A program made the translations under genes and the position numbers. DNA of 6,383 nt from Bacilli bacterium (GTDB lineage Bacteria > Bacillota_I > Bacilli_A > RF39 > UBA660), in NCBI GenBank assembly GCA_017888105.1, contig JAGHGS010000036.1:1-6383 (forward strand), written 5' to 3'. Of the stretch, positions 1 to 4,838 are shown piece after piece. The stretch's first letter is position 1. Each line of letters starts with the position of its first letter. The notes beneath the pieces were generated by a model. The model was not told where the DNA came from, did not search any database, and saw only the letters and a list, made by a program, of their open reading frames with translations.

Positions 1-1
1 A

Positions 2-184
2 AAAATTGGTGATTCCAAAGGAAAAGGTATGATTCTAGAACTTAAAAATAAAAATGTTCCAGCAACAATACCAGAAGAAGAAATTCCAGTACGTTCATCC
101 AAAGCTGCATTTATTAATATAGCAATTGTTCTTTACGGAGTACTAAACATTGGTATTATCTTAGCAATTGCCTTAATGAAGTAG
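2..184 (+). CDS. C-terminal end of a membrane-anchored protein (5' end outside window)
   Basis: An open frame runs from the window edge to a TAG stop and gives the last 60 residues of a protein. The visible part has a polar, charged stretch (GDSKGKGMILELKNK), a Pro/Glu-rich linker (VPATIPEEEIPV), then a hydrophobic segment of about 24 residues (from AAFINIAIV to ILAIALMK) ending in a single Lys. This looks like a C-terminal membrane helix with almost nothing after it, either a tail anchor or the last helix of a larger membrane protein. It is not a canonical LPxTG sorting signal: there is no LPxTG and the basic tail is minimal. The stop codon lies inside a terminator hairpin just ahead of ssrA. 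I do not recognise the family from this fragment. The frame is well supported by the hydrophobic pattern and the terminator; the function is unknown. Confidence 0.75.
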   Translation, partial: KIGDSKGKGMILELKNKNVPATIPEEEIPVRSSKAAFINIAIVLYGVLNIGIILAIALMK

Positions 185-202
185 AAAATACTTCATTTTT
201 TT
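175..202 (+). terminator. Intrinsic terminator containing the upstream gene's stop codon
   Basis: A 9-bp stem, AATGAAGTA (175-183) with TACTTCATT (189-197), closes a 5-nt loop and runs into seven Ts (196-202). The TAG stop of the upstream gene (182-184) lies in the stem and loop, so coding sequence and terminator overlap. The 3' arm also supplies the probable -35 of the ssrA promoter. Confidence 0.8.
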
Positions 203-220
203 ATTATTTTATGCTATAAT
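192..220 (+). promoter_or_regulatory. ssrA promoter (extended -10)
   Basis: A perfect TATAAT (215-220) is preceded by TGC (212-214), giving an extended -10. A weak -35, TTCATT (192-197), lies 17 bp upstream. The mature tmRNA 5' end at 231 is 10-11 bp after the -10, so transcription would start only a few bases before or at the mature end. Confidence 0.75.
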
Positions 221-230
221 ACTAGCACCT

Positions 231-602
231 GGGGTAGCAATGGTATCGACATATATTACTACATAGGACGGCAAGTGGGAGTGACACCTTACGTCTAAAA
301 TTAAAATTAAATGACAAGAATGAAAGTTCTTTTGCTTCAAATGCTTATGCATTTGCCTAATTAATTAATAGATAGGAATAGCAAGCTTCTCTTAATTTTG
401 CTTATAGGATTATGAGGGGTTCATAAATATAAGATATACTTATTTATTTGTTTAGGATAAATAAATGAATTTTAACTAAACTTGAAGTTATAGTCGGTTG
501 GTCTTGAGCCAGTTATAACTTGACTGATAAATCAAGCTAAACTTGTAGATGTTTTATGATAGGATATATTGGACAGGAGTTCGATTCTCCTCTACTCCAC
601 CA
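231..602 (+). ncRNA. ssrA: Transfer-messenger RNA (tmRNA)
   Basis: tmRNA rescues stalled ribosomes with SmpB: it acts as an alanyl-tRNA, then as a short mRNA whose tag marks the nascent chain for proteolysis. The ends form a tRNA-like domain. GGGGUAG (231-237) pairs with CUACUCC (592-598) as a 7-bp acceptor stem with one G-U pair, followed by A and an encoded CCA (600-602). The G-U is at the third pair, the position typical of alanine identity. A T-arm AGGAG/CUCCU closes the loop UUCGAUU, and the 5' D-like segment reads GGUAUCGACA (usual form GGAUUCGACA). A PK1-like region (GACG...CGTC and GTG...CAC) precedes the tag frame. The tag's last codons form the expected helix (CAAATGC 338-344 with GCATTTG 349-355). 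The 372-nt length is typical for a one-piece tmRNA. It has its own promoter and terminator. Confidence 0.97.
313..360 (+). other. tmRNA proteolysis-tag reading frame
   Basis: GAC at 313 is the likely resume codon. The frame encodes DKNESSFASNAYAFA and ends at TAA (358-360), so the tag added after the tRNA-borne Ala is (A)DKNESSFASNAYAFA. The next in-frame stop is TAG at 373. Mycoplasma tags such as those of M. pneumoniae also begin DKN and end in YAFA or FAFA, whereas most Bacillota tags end in ALAA or similar. The choice of GAC over the preceding AAT rests on that resemblance. Confidence 0.85.
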
Positions 603-614
603 TAATTGTTTGCT

Positions 615-637
615 AACACTTAATTAAGTGTTTTTTT
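615..637 (+). terminator. ssrA intrinsic terminator
   Basis: AACACTT (615-621) pairs with AAGTGTT (626-632) around an AATT loop and leads into seven Ts (631-637). It lies 12 nt after the tmRNA CCA end, as expected for a precursor that is trimmed at its 3' end. Confidence 0.85.
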
Positions 638-650
638 ATTGTTAAAATTA

Positions 651-659
651 TGTTAAAAT
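651..659 (+). promoter_or_regulatory. Extended -10 promoter of the 241-aa gene
   Basis: TGTTAAAAT contains an extended -10: TGT followed by TAAAAT (654-659, 5 of 6 matches to TATAAT). Seventeen bp upstream there is only the T-tract of the ssrA terminator, so there is no real -35. A start near 666 would leave a leader of about 14 nt before the ATG at 680. Confidence 0.5.
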
Positions 660-679
660 ACACTTACAGGTGGTTTAAT

Positions 680-1405
680 ATGAAAAAAATAGAAAGTACA
701 CAAACAAGAATTAATGATGAAAAAGAAATAATAGAATTTATTAAAAAAATTATTGTAAGTTATTATCCTATTGTAGGTGATAGACTAGATATTTTAACAA
801 ATTATCCTACTCCTACTCTAGATATTTGCTTTAATTTTTTTGAAGAAAATAACAAACAAATGACTCAAATCTATTTCTTAAAAGGAACAGAAACTTTAAG
901 AAAAGGCACATCAGAAGAATTAATTGCAAACGGATATGTATGTCCAAGCTTAATCATCAATTTAATCTCCTTCATTTTAAAAGACCATGATGTAATACGT
1001 TCAATTCGTTACATCCAAGATAACATCAGTGTAACCTTTCAAGTAAATCTAACAGAACAAAATATGAAAGGAATAAGTTGTGGACTAATCTCTTTAAATT
1101 TAGAATATCACTTTTGTAAAGAGAAAGAACAAGAAATAAATACAATGTTAAAAAATATTTTTAGTACTTTTTTCTTCGAACTAAAAGATACCCCATTATA
1201 TCAAAAAGAATTAGAAAAATACTGTGATACCTTAAAAGCAAGTTTAACAAAAGAAGAAATAATAATGCTTTTAAGTATGTTAGAAAAAGAGAATTTAAAT
1301 GAATTACTACGCCATTTACCAAATGACCTCTTTTTATCTTTATACAACAACAATCAAGAACTAAAAAAAGAAGATACACCTCAAACCAGAAAAAGAATTC
1401 TCTAA
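680..1405 (+). CDS. Hypothetical protein, 241 aa, probably cytosolic
   Basis: I do not recognise this family. The start at 680 is preferred because AGGTGG (668-673) lies 6 nt upstream; an in-frame ATG at 650 has no ribosome binding site and overlaps the likely promoter. The protein has no signal peptide and no convincing membrane segment. It reads as a mixed alpha/beta domain: a Lys/Glu-rich N-terminal helix (residues 12-28), alternating strand-like segments (about 46-67 and 116-145) around a hydrophobic helix (LIINLISFIL, 91-100), and a helical C-terminal third (about 150-228) ending in a charged tail (KKEDTPQTRKRIL). Four cysteines (50, 88, 134, 146) do not form a CxxC pair; a fifth is Cys182. 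The gene stands alone between the ssrA terminator and its own terminator, so context gives no functional clue. That it is a real gene is well supported by the ribosome binding site, uninterrupted length and flanking signals. Confidence 0.85.
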   Translation: MKKIESTQTRINDEKEIIEFIKKIIVSYYPIVGDRLDILTNYPTPTLDICFNFFEENNKQMTQIYFLKGTETLRKGTSEELIANGYVCPSLIINLISFILKDHDVIRSIRYIQDNISVTFQVNLTEQNMKGISCGLISLNLEYHFCKEKEQEINTMLKNIFSTFFFELKDTPLYQKELEKYCDTLKASLTKEEIIMLLSMLEKENLNELLRHLPNDLFLSLYNNNQELKKEDTPQTRKRIL

Positions 1406-1432
1406 AAGAAAGTAAAAAAACTTTCTTTTTTT
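1404..1432 (+). terminator. Intrinsic terminator overlapping the stop codon
   Basis: A 10-bp stem, AAAAGAAAGT (1404-1413) with ACTTTCTTTT (1420-1429), closes an A6 loop and continues in Ts to 1432. The last two bases of the TAA stop (1403-1405) form the foot of the stem. Confidence 0.8.
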
Positions 1433-1440
1433 AAAATTCG

Positions 1441-1449
1441 TGCCATAAT
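1441..1449 (+). promoter_or_regulatory. Extended -10 promoter of the 151-aa membrane protein gene
   Basis: TGC followed by CATAAT (1444-1449) is an extended -10 with 5 of 6 core matches. It lies only 16 bp before the ATG and 9 bp after the preceding terminator, with no good -35. A start at about 1453-1456 would place the ribosome binding site almost at the 5' end of the message. Confidence 0.45.
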
Positions 1450-1464
1450 AAAAATGGAGGATTT

Positions 1465-1920
1465 ATGGAAAAAGTAAATATTAAATTAGAAAGCCTAGAA
1501 GAAGCAAAAAACAAATTTAATGAAAATATTCTAAATGATGAACTAGACAATTACATAGTAACCGCTTCTAAACACATTTTACCAAAAGAAAGAATCATTT
1601 TAAACATTCATAGTAACTCAAAAATAGAAAAAGAAAACATAAAATCATTAATTCACAACCATTATCAAAAGAAAGTCGCACAATTAAAAAAAATAGATCG
1701 ATACGACGATTATTTTCGCTTAATTCTTCTCTTACTTGGAATCATCTTAATCATCATATCAGAACAACTCACTCTATTTTTAAGTGAATTATTTTTAATC
1801 GCTGGATGGGTTGTTATATGGGAAATGGTATATGACATTTTATTTACAGGTATAAAAAGAAAAAGAGATTTAAAGCTATACAAAAGATTAGCTACTTGTG
1901 AAATTGAATTTTTAAATTAA
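1465..1920 (+). CDS. Conserved-looking hypothetical membrane protein with two TM helices, 151 aa
   Basis: The protein has a charged N-terminal cytosolic domain of about 80 residues with mostly alpha-helical character. Next come two closely spaced hydrophobic helices (about 84-99, FRLILLLLGIILIIIS, and about 106-127, including the WVVIWE motif), then a basic tail (KRKRDLKLYKRL). By the positive-inside rule both termini face the cytosol, forming a helical hairpin. The layout resembles unnamed small proteins of Clostridia and Bacilli that carry a similar 'IxGWVxIWExVY' second helix; this is from memory and was not searched. GGAGG (1456-1460) lies 4 nt before the ATG, a slightly short gap. No terminator is visible between this gene and prs 55 bp downstream, so some read-through into prs is likely. 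The biochemical function is unknown. Confidence 0.85.
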   Translation: MEKVNIKLESLEEAKNKFNENILNDELDNYIVTASKHILPKERIILNIHSNSKIEKENIKSLIHNHYQKKVAQLKKIDRYDDYFRLILLLLGIILIIISEQLTLFLSELFLIAGWVVIWEMVYDILFTGIKRKRDLKLYKRLATCEIEFLN

Positions 1921-1933
1921 CGTTATAGATTAT

Positions 1934-1968
1934 CCTTATCAAATATGTTACAATATTTATGATAAAGG
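1934..1968 (+). promoter_or_regulatory. prs promoter embedded in an imperfect dyad that reaches the ribosome binding site
   Basis: TGT followed by TACAAT (1949-1954) is an extended -10 with 5 of 6 core matches. It sits in the middle of an imperfect inverted repeat: CCTTATC and AAATAT (1934-1946) can pair with ATATTT and GATAAAGG (1953-1968), with small bulges. The right arm overlaps the ribosome binding site AAAGGAG (1964-1970). Transcripts starting here, near 1961, would lack the hairpin; read-through transcripts from the gene upstream would contain it. A regulatory role is inference. Confidence 0.45.
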
Positions 1969-1975
1969 AGTTTTT

Positions 1976-3082
1976 ATGAAAAATAGTGAAGATTTATGTT
2001 TAATTGTCATGGACAATTGCAAAGAATTAGGTTTAAAAGTAAACAAAGAAATCAAAAAAATCAGAAAAACAGAAAATAATTACTTGATACCAGCTGACAT
2101 CACCAGATTTAATGACGGTGAAGGAAAAGTAACAATACTAGAAACAATAAGAGGCAAAGACGTTTATATTTTAAGCGATACTCATAATTATAATATAACC
2201 TATAATATGTATGGAATAACTCATAATATGAGTCCCGATGAACATTTCCAAGATATTAAAAGAGTAATATCAGCCATTATGGGACACGCTAAAAGTATAA
2301 GAGTTGTAATGCCTTTTTTATATGCTTCTCGTCAACATCGAAGAAAATCAAGAGAATCCCTAGATTGTGCTTTAGCACTACAAGAATTAAAAAATTTAGG
2401 AATTGATGGAATTGTAACTTTTGATGCCCATGATCCCAATGTTCAAAATGCGATTCCCACCCTACCCTTTGATAATTTTTTCCCAACCAATGATATGCTA
2501 AAAGCATTCTTAAAAAATGAAGAATTTATCCCTGAAAACACTTTAGTAATTAGTCCAGATACTGGAGCTATGGATAGAGCCAGATTCCTAGCAGATATTT
2601 TAAGAGTCGATGTTGGAATGTTTTATAAAAGAAGAGATATATCAAAAGTAGTAAATGGCCATAATCCAATCGTAGCTCATGAATATTTAGGAAAAGATGT
2701 CGAAGGAAAAACAATTATCATTGTAGATGACATGTTAGCAAGTGGCGGTTCTATGATTGATGTCGCCGAAGAACTAAAAAGAAGAAAAGCCAAAAAAATA
2801 TTCTTTTTCACAACTTTTGCCCTCTTTACAAATGGATATGAAAAACTAGATGAAGCTTATAAAAATAAAATATTTGATGCAATTTATGCTACGAATTTAA
2901 CTTATATTCCTAAAGAAATATTAAATAAACCATGGATGAATACCGCAGATTGTTCGGAATATTTAGCCAAAATTATAGACCATTTAAATAAAGGTTTATC
3001 AATTACCAGTTTAATCAAAGATAATTCCGCTATAACAAATTATAAAAAAGAAAAAGACTTATTCAAAGAACATAAGAATTAA
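1976..3082 (+). CDS. prs: Ribose-phosphate pyrophosphokinase (PRPP synthetase), long divergent type
   Basis: The product transfers pyrophosphate from ATP to ribose 5-phosphate to make PRPP for nucleotide, His and Trp synthesis in the cytosol. Family landmarks occur in order: RFNDGEGKV (44-52, usual form RFsDGE), PFLYASRQHRRKSRE (113-127, the ATP-binding loop, PYxxYARQDRK in classical enzymes), FDAHDPNVQ (149-157, with the catalytic-site His152), SPDTGAMDRAR (193-203), YKRRD (217-221, the catalytic flexible-loop basic residues) and the PRPP-binding loop IIIVDDMLASGGSM (247-260). At 368 aa it is about 50 residues longer than the Bacillus enzyme. The extra length includes an insertion around NMYGITHNMSPDEHF (77-91) and a C-terminal extension of about 30 residues. 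The PRPP loop reads DDMLASGGS, not DDxxDTaGT. I recall a similar long clade in Clostridia that is annotated as Prs. AAAGGAG lies 5 nt before the ATG. Activity is probable; allosteric control may differ from classical Prs. Confidence 0.93.
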   Translation: MKNSEDLCLIVMDNCKELGLKVNKEIKKIRKTENNYLIPADITRFNDGEGKVTILETIRGKDVYILSDTHNYNITYNMYGITHNMSPDEHFQDIKRVISAIMGHAKSIRVVMPFLYASRQHRRKSRESLDCALALQELKNLGIDGIVTFDAHDPNVQNAIPTLPFDNFFPTNDMLKAFLKNEEFIPENTLVISPDTGAMDRARFLADILRVDVGMFYKRRDISKVVNGHNPIVAHEYLGKDVEGKTIIIVDDMLASGGSMIDVAEELKRRKAKKIFFFTTFALFTNGYEKLDEAYKNKIFDAIYATNLTYIPKEILNKPWMNTADCSEYLAKIIDHLNKGLSITSLIKDNSAITNYKKEKDLFKEHKN

Positions 3083-3097
3083 CTTACATTAATTCAC

Positions 3098-3120
3098 CGA
3101 ACCTCACGGTTCGTTTTTTT
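3098..3120 (+). terminator. prs intrinsic terminator
   Basis: CGAACC (3098-3103) pairs with GGTTCG (3108-3113) around a TCAC loop, followed by seven Ts. This GC-rich stem looks like the strongest terminator in the window. The minus strand has no T-run after it, so it acts in one direction. Confidence 0.92.
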
Positions 3121-3149
3121 CTGCTGTAAATGAATAGAAAGTCGTTCCC

Positions 3150-3278
3150 TTACTTATTTTGTAATTCTATTTCTAATTCTTCTTCCCTTGATTGAGGTTT
3201 TCTTAAATACAATCCCATATTTTTATGGTGAGTAGATGCTTTACCAGTATTTGGTATTAAACCATCGAACCTTTTTCT
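3150..3278 (-). pseudogene. Possible small-gene remnant, frameshifted and without a ribosome binding site
   Basis: The 274-bp gap between prs and the next gene holds one coding-looking stretch on the minus strand. It has 42 sense codons ending in TAA (3150-3152), including NTGKASTHHKNMGLYLRK and a charged helix-like end (SREEELEIELQNK). The frame is closed at its 5' side by TGA (3279-3281). Just upstream, an ATG at 3282 begins MKKKVRWFN... in the neighbouring frame. Removing one A from the A-run near 3272-3276 would join the two frames into a protein of about 44 residues. The only in-frame ATG (3218) would give 22 residues and has no ribosome binding site. I do not recognise the sequence. It may be the decayed end of a lost gene or a chance open frame. 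Confidence 0.3.
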
Positions 3279-3288
3279 TCATAATAAC

Positions 3289-3324
3289 AAAAAAAGTAGA
3301 CTGTGTCTTTTCTAGACTGTCTAC
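3289..3324 (-). terminator. Intrinsic terminator of the 174-aa gene
   Basis: On the minus strand GTAGAC pairs with GTCTAC (3319-3324 with 3296-3301). An inner GTCT/AGAC helix lies across a small internal loop, and seven Ts follow (complement of 3289-3295). It lies about 33 bp past the stop of the gene at 3357-3881. Confidence 0.75.
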
Positions 3325-3356
3325 ATTTATTGTATCACTTCTAGATGTGTAATTTC

Positions 3357-3881
3357 CTATCTCTTCATATTAGAATCTTTTTGATTTTTATATGATACAT
3401 AAAAACTATTTTCCATCGGAATATAACCATAATATTCTAGTTCCCTAATTTTATACTCCGTATAAAAGCCATAATTATTTACTTTCATAAATGAAATTTG
3501 ACCATTTATCATATTAATATAAGTAACATAAGTTAAAATATCATGATCCGGTTCATCTCCAACAACATATACTTTTTCAAGTTCTTTGCAATGAAACTTT
3601 AAAAGCATCATTTTAGCGTTAATCAAAGGACTTTTTGAAAAAGCATCAAAAGAACAATCTTGAAAACGATTAATTGGTAAATAACCTTCTATTGATAATT
3701 CTTGTATACGAGCTTCAATATCTGTTGGTATTTCAACATCCAAAAATTCATATTCACGATAAGTACAATTTTTACCATAAGAATTTACTCCACACTCATC
3801 ATAAAAACGATATTTAGCAATAACAAGATTTTTATTACTATCCAAATGAACGTCATAAGCAAAATATTCTTGATTTTTCAT
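3357..3881 (-). CDS. Hypothetical protein with a twofold internal repeat, 174 aa
   Basis: I do not recognise a named family. The protein is soluble-looking, rich in Tyr, Asn and charged residues, with no signal peptide or membrane helix. A motif occurs twice at equivalent places: IEARIQELSIEGYLPINRF (55-73) and EYKIRELEYYGYIPMENSF (142-160). The shared pattern is helix, RxxEL, about three residues, GY(L/I)P, then F. Each copy follows a strand-rich stretch (6-50 and 103-139), so the protein is probably a tandem duplication of a small beta-beta-alpha unit of about 65 residues. GAGGTG lies 6 nt upstream of the ATG. It has its own extended -10 promoter, divergent from the zinc-ribbon-like gene, and its own terminator. 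The two copies are quite diverged, so the duplication is old. Function is unknown. Confidence 0.85.
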   Translation of the reverse strand: MKNQEYFAYDVHLDSNKNLVIAKYRFYDECGVNSYGKNCTYREYEFLDVEIPTDIEARIQELSIEGYLPINRFQDCSFDAFSKSPLINAKMMLLKFHCKELEKVYVVGDEPDHDILTYVTYINMINGQISFMKVNNYGFYTEYKIRELEYYGYIPMENSFYVSYKNQKDSNMKR

Positions 3882-3901
3882 AATTTCACCTCTTAGCTAG
3901 T

Positions 3902-3930
3902 ATTTTAACACAAAATTGGTAAATAATAAA
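3902..3930 (-). promoter_or_regulatory. Promoter of the 174-aa gene (extended -10)
   Basis: On the minus strand, TGT precedes TAAAAT (complement of 3902-3907) and a weak TTTATT (complement of 3925-3930) lies 17 bp upstream. The predicted leader is about 14 nt. For the divergent + gene I find only a weak AATAAT (3922-3927) without a convincing -35; it overlaps this promoter. Confidence 0.6.
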
Positions 3931-3945
3931 GTTAAGGAGGTCAAA

Positions 3946-4149
3946 ATGAAAAAGCCAGGATGTAACAAATGTGAAGAAACAACAGTCCAAGGTCGTGCTT
4001 ATATTGATAAAGACACTGGATTATTATGTGTTTCTTTAGAAGAAAAATATGAAAAACCAAAAGGATTAAAAGTATTAGTTCCATTTGTATGTACAACTTG
4101 CGGTACAACCGAATGGAAAACAATTGACACGGAAGAAAATGAAAAATAG
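3946..4149 (+). CDS. Small CxxC...CxxC protein, probably a zinc ribbon, 67 aa
   Basis: Two knuckle-like motifs, CNKC (Cys6, Cys9) and CTTC (Cys49, Cys52, followed by G-T-T-E-W), are about 40 residues apart. That is the usual arrangement for one zinc ion held in a ribbon fold, with beta-strand-like segments between (RAYIDKDTG and LKVLVPFVC). A further Cys28 lies in the middle. The start at 3946 is supported by a near-perfect AAGGAGG (3934-3940) 5 nt upstream; an in-frame TTG at 3916 would place that site inside the coding region. The protein has a mild acidic tail (DTEENEK). Such small proteins often bind nucleic acid or act as accessory subunits, but nothing here identifies a partner. The stop codon lies in a terminator hairpin shared with the convergent phosphatase-like gene, only 6 bp away. 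Confidence 0.85.
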   Translation: MKKPGCNKCEETTVQGRAYIDKDTGLLCVSLEEKYEKPKGLKVLVPFVCTTCGTTEWKTIDTEENEK

Positions 4150-4163
4150 AGAAATCTATTTTT
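4142..4163. terminator. Shared hairpin terminator between two convergent genes
   Basis: A 9-bp stem, AAAAATAGA (4142-4150) with TCTATTTTT (4155-4163), closes a GAAA loop. On + it continues in Ts to 4165; on - it ends in a run of five Ts, so it probably works both ways, better on +. The TAG stop of the + gene (4147-4149) and the TAG stop of the - gene (complement of 4156-4158) occupy opposite arms of the same stem. Confidence 0.8.
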
Positions 4164-4773
4164 TTCTTTTAATAGAAACTAATTCTTTACCATCAAAAAT
4201 AAGTTCAATAATATTAATACCATCCCAAGCGCCATCAATAATCGCTTCATCTTGATAATTTAAAATAAGTCGGTTATCCAAATTAAACCCTTTTGTACAC
4301 CAATTACTAAGTAAACAAGTAATTGCAACATTATGCGTAAATAAAGCAATGGTTTTATCACAATGTTTCTCTAAAAGAGAGGAAAGAAAACGAACCATTC
4401 GTCTTTTTACTTCATTTAAAGATTCTCCACCCGAAAGTTTATAATCAAAATCATTTTCTTGAAGTTCATTTACCATTCGTATTCTCTTATCGCCAAGATT
4501 TCCTAAAACCCTTTCGCCAATTTCAGAAACAATTTGAATTTCTTCTTCTAATTTTCTTGCCAAATATTTAGCCGTTGCAATACTCATAACATAAGAAGAA
4601 GAATAAATTTCTTGAACATTTTGTAAATCCTTATTATTTGCAAGTCTTCTGCTTTCTTCCTCTCCTTCAATACTAAGAATTCTTTTCTCTCGTTTTTGTT
4701 CCAAAGATTCCTTATCTGGAAAAGATAAATTATTCATAGTTAAGCTATTATTAATTAAATAAATTGTTGTCAT
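4156..4773 (-). CDS. Histidine-phosphatase-fold (phosphoglycerate mutase-like) protein lacking the catalytic His
   Basis: The fold is recognisable from spaced motifs. The N-terminal strand TIYLI is followed by NNS-LT (7-12). SSSYVMSIATAKYLA (58-72) matches the family's SSxxxRAxxTA. SEIGER (83-88) matches the common LGER. SGGESLNEVKRRM (114-126) holds the GES acid motif, and ALFTHNVAI (143-151) the second catalytic His (His147). In active enzymes the first strand ends in RH(G/S), whose His is phosphorylated. Here those positions are Asn8-Asn9 (AAT AAT), and the phosphate-binding Arg of SSxxxR is Met63. Two phosphate contacts and the nucleophile are therefore missing, while Glu117 and His147 remain. 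The frame is intact at a normal length of 205 aa, with ribosome binding site AGGGTGG 4 nt upstream and its own promoter. It reads as an expressed pseudoenzyme, perhaps a binding or regulatory protein, rather than a decayed gene. Any ligand or partner is unknown. Confidence 0.85.
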   Translation of the reverse strand: MTTIYLINNSLTMNNLSFPDKESLEQKREKRILSIEGEEESRRLANNKDLQNVQEIYSSSYVMSIATAKYLARKLEEEIQIVSEIGERVLGNLGDKRIRMVNELQENDFDYKLSGGESLNEVKRRMVRFLSSLLEKHCDKTIALFTHNVAITCLLSNWCTKGFNLDNRLILNYQDEAIIDGAWDGINIIELIFDGKELVSIKRKK

Positions 4774-4795
4774 AATACCACCCTATTCTAAAAAT

Positions 4796-4824
4796 ATTAT
4801 AAAAGAAAAAAGAAAAAGAAGCAA
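4796..4824 (-). promoter_or_regulatory. Promoter of the phosphatase-like gene, inside the preceding terminator
   Basis: On the minus strand a perfect TATAAT (complement of 4796-4801) has a weak TTGCTT (complement of 4819-4824) 17 bp upstream. The -35 lies in the stem of the terminator of the gene at 4829-5446. The predicted leader is about 16 nt. Confidence 0.6.
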
Positions 4825-4838
4825 GTATTTACTTCTTC
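4811..4838 (-). terminator. Intrinsic terminator containing the stop codon of the 205-aa Cys/His gene
   Basis: On the minus strand GAAG-AAGT (4838-4831) pairs with ACTT and CTTC (4826-4818), with one bulged G and an AAAT loop, followed by a T-rich run (TTTTTCTTTT). The TAA stop (complement of 4829-4831) lies in the stem and loop. Confidence 0.7.

Noticed and set aside
650..679. Upstream ATG extending the 241-aa protein by 10 residues
   Set aside because: It has no ribosome binding site and overlaps the extended -10 promoter; the ATG at 680 has AGGTGG at good spacing.
231..680. Integrated element at ssrA, a common attachment site
   Set aside because: No integrase, no repeated copy of the ssrA 3' end downstream, and the tmRNA has its own intact terminator.
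1161..1379. Minus-strand open frame with hydrophobic translation
   Set aside because: It is a shadow of the 241-aa gene: no ribosome binding site, Leu/Ile-rich as expected from the complement of an AT-rich, Lys/Glu-rich gene.
2289..2507. Minus-strand open frame inside prs
   Set aside because: prs is well supported over this whole stretch; the antisense frame has no start signals.
3916..3945. TTG start extending the small CxxC protein
   Set aside because: It would put the near-perfect AAGGAGG inside the coding region and has no site of its own.
3702..4123. Open frames at 3702-3896 (+) and 3941-4123 (-)
   Set aside because: They are antisense to the 174-aa gene and the CxxC protein gene respectively. 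Neither has a ribosome binding site, and both have compositions typical of shadow frames.
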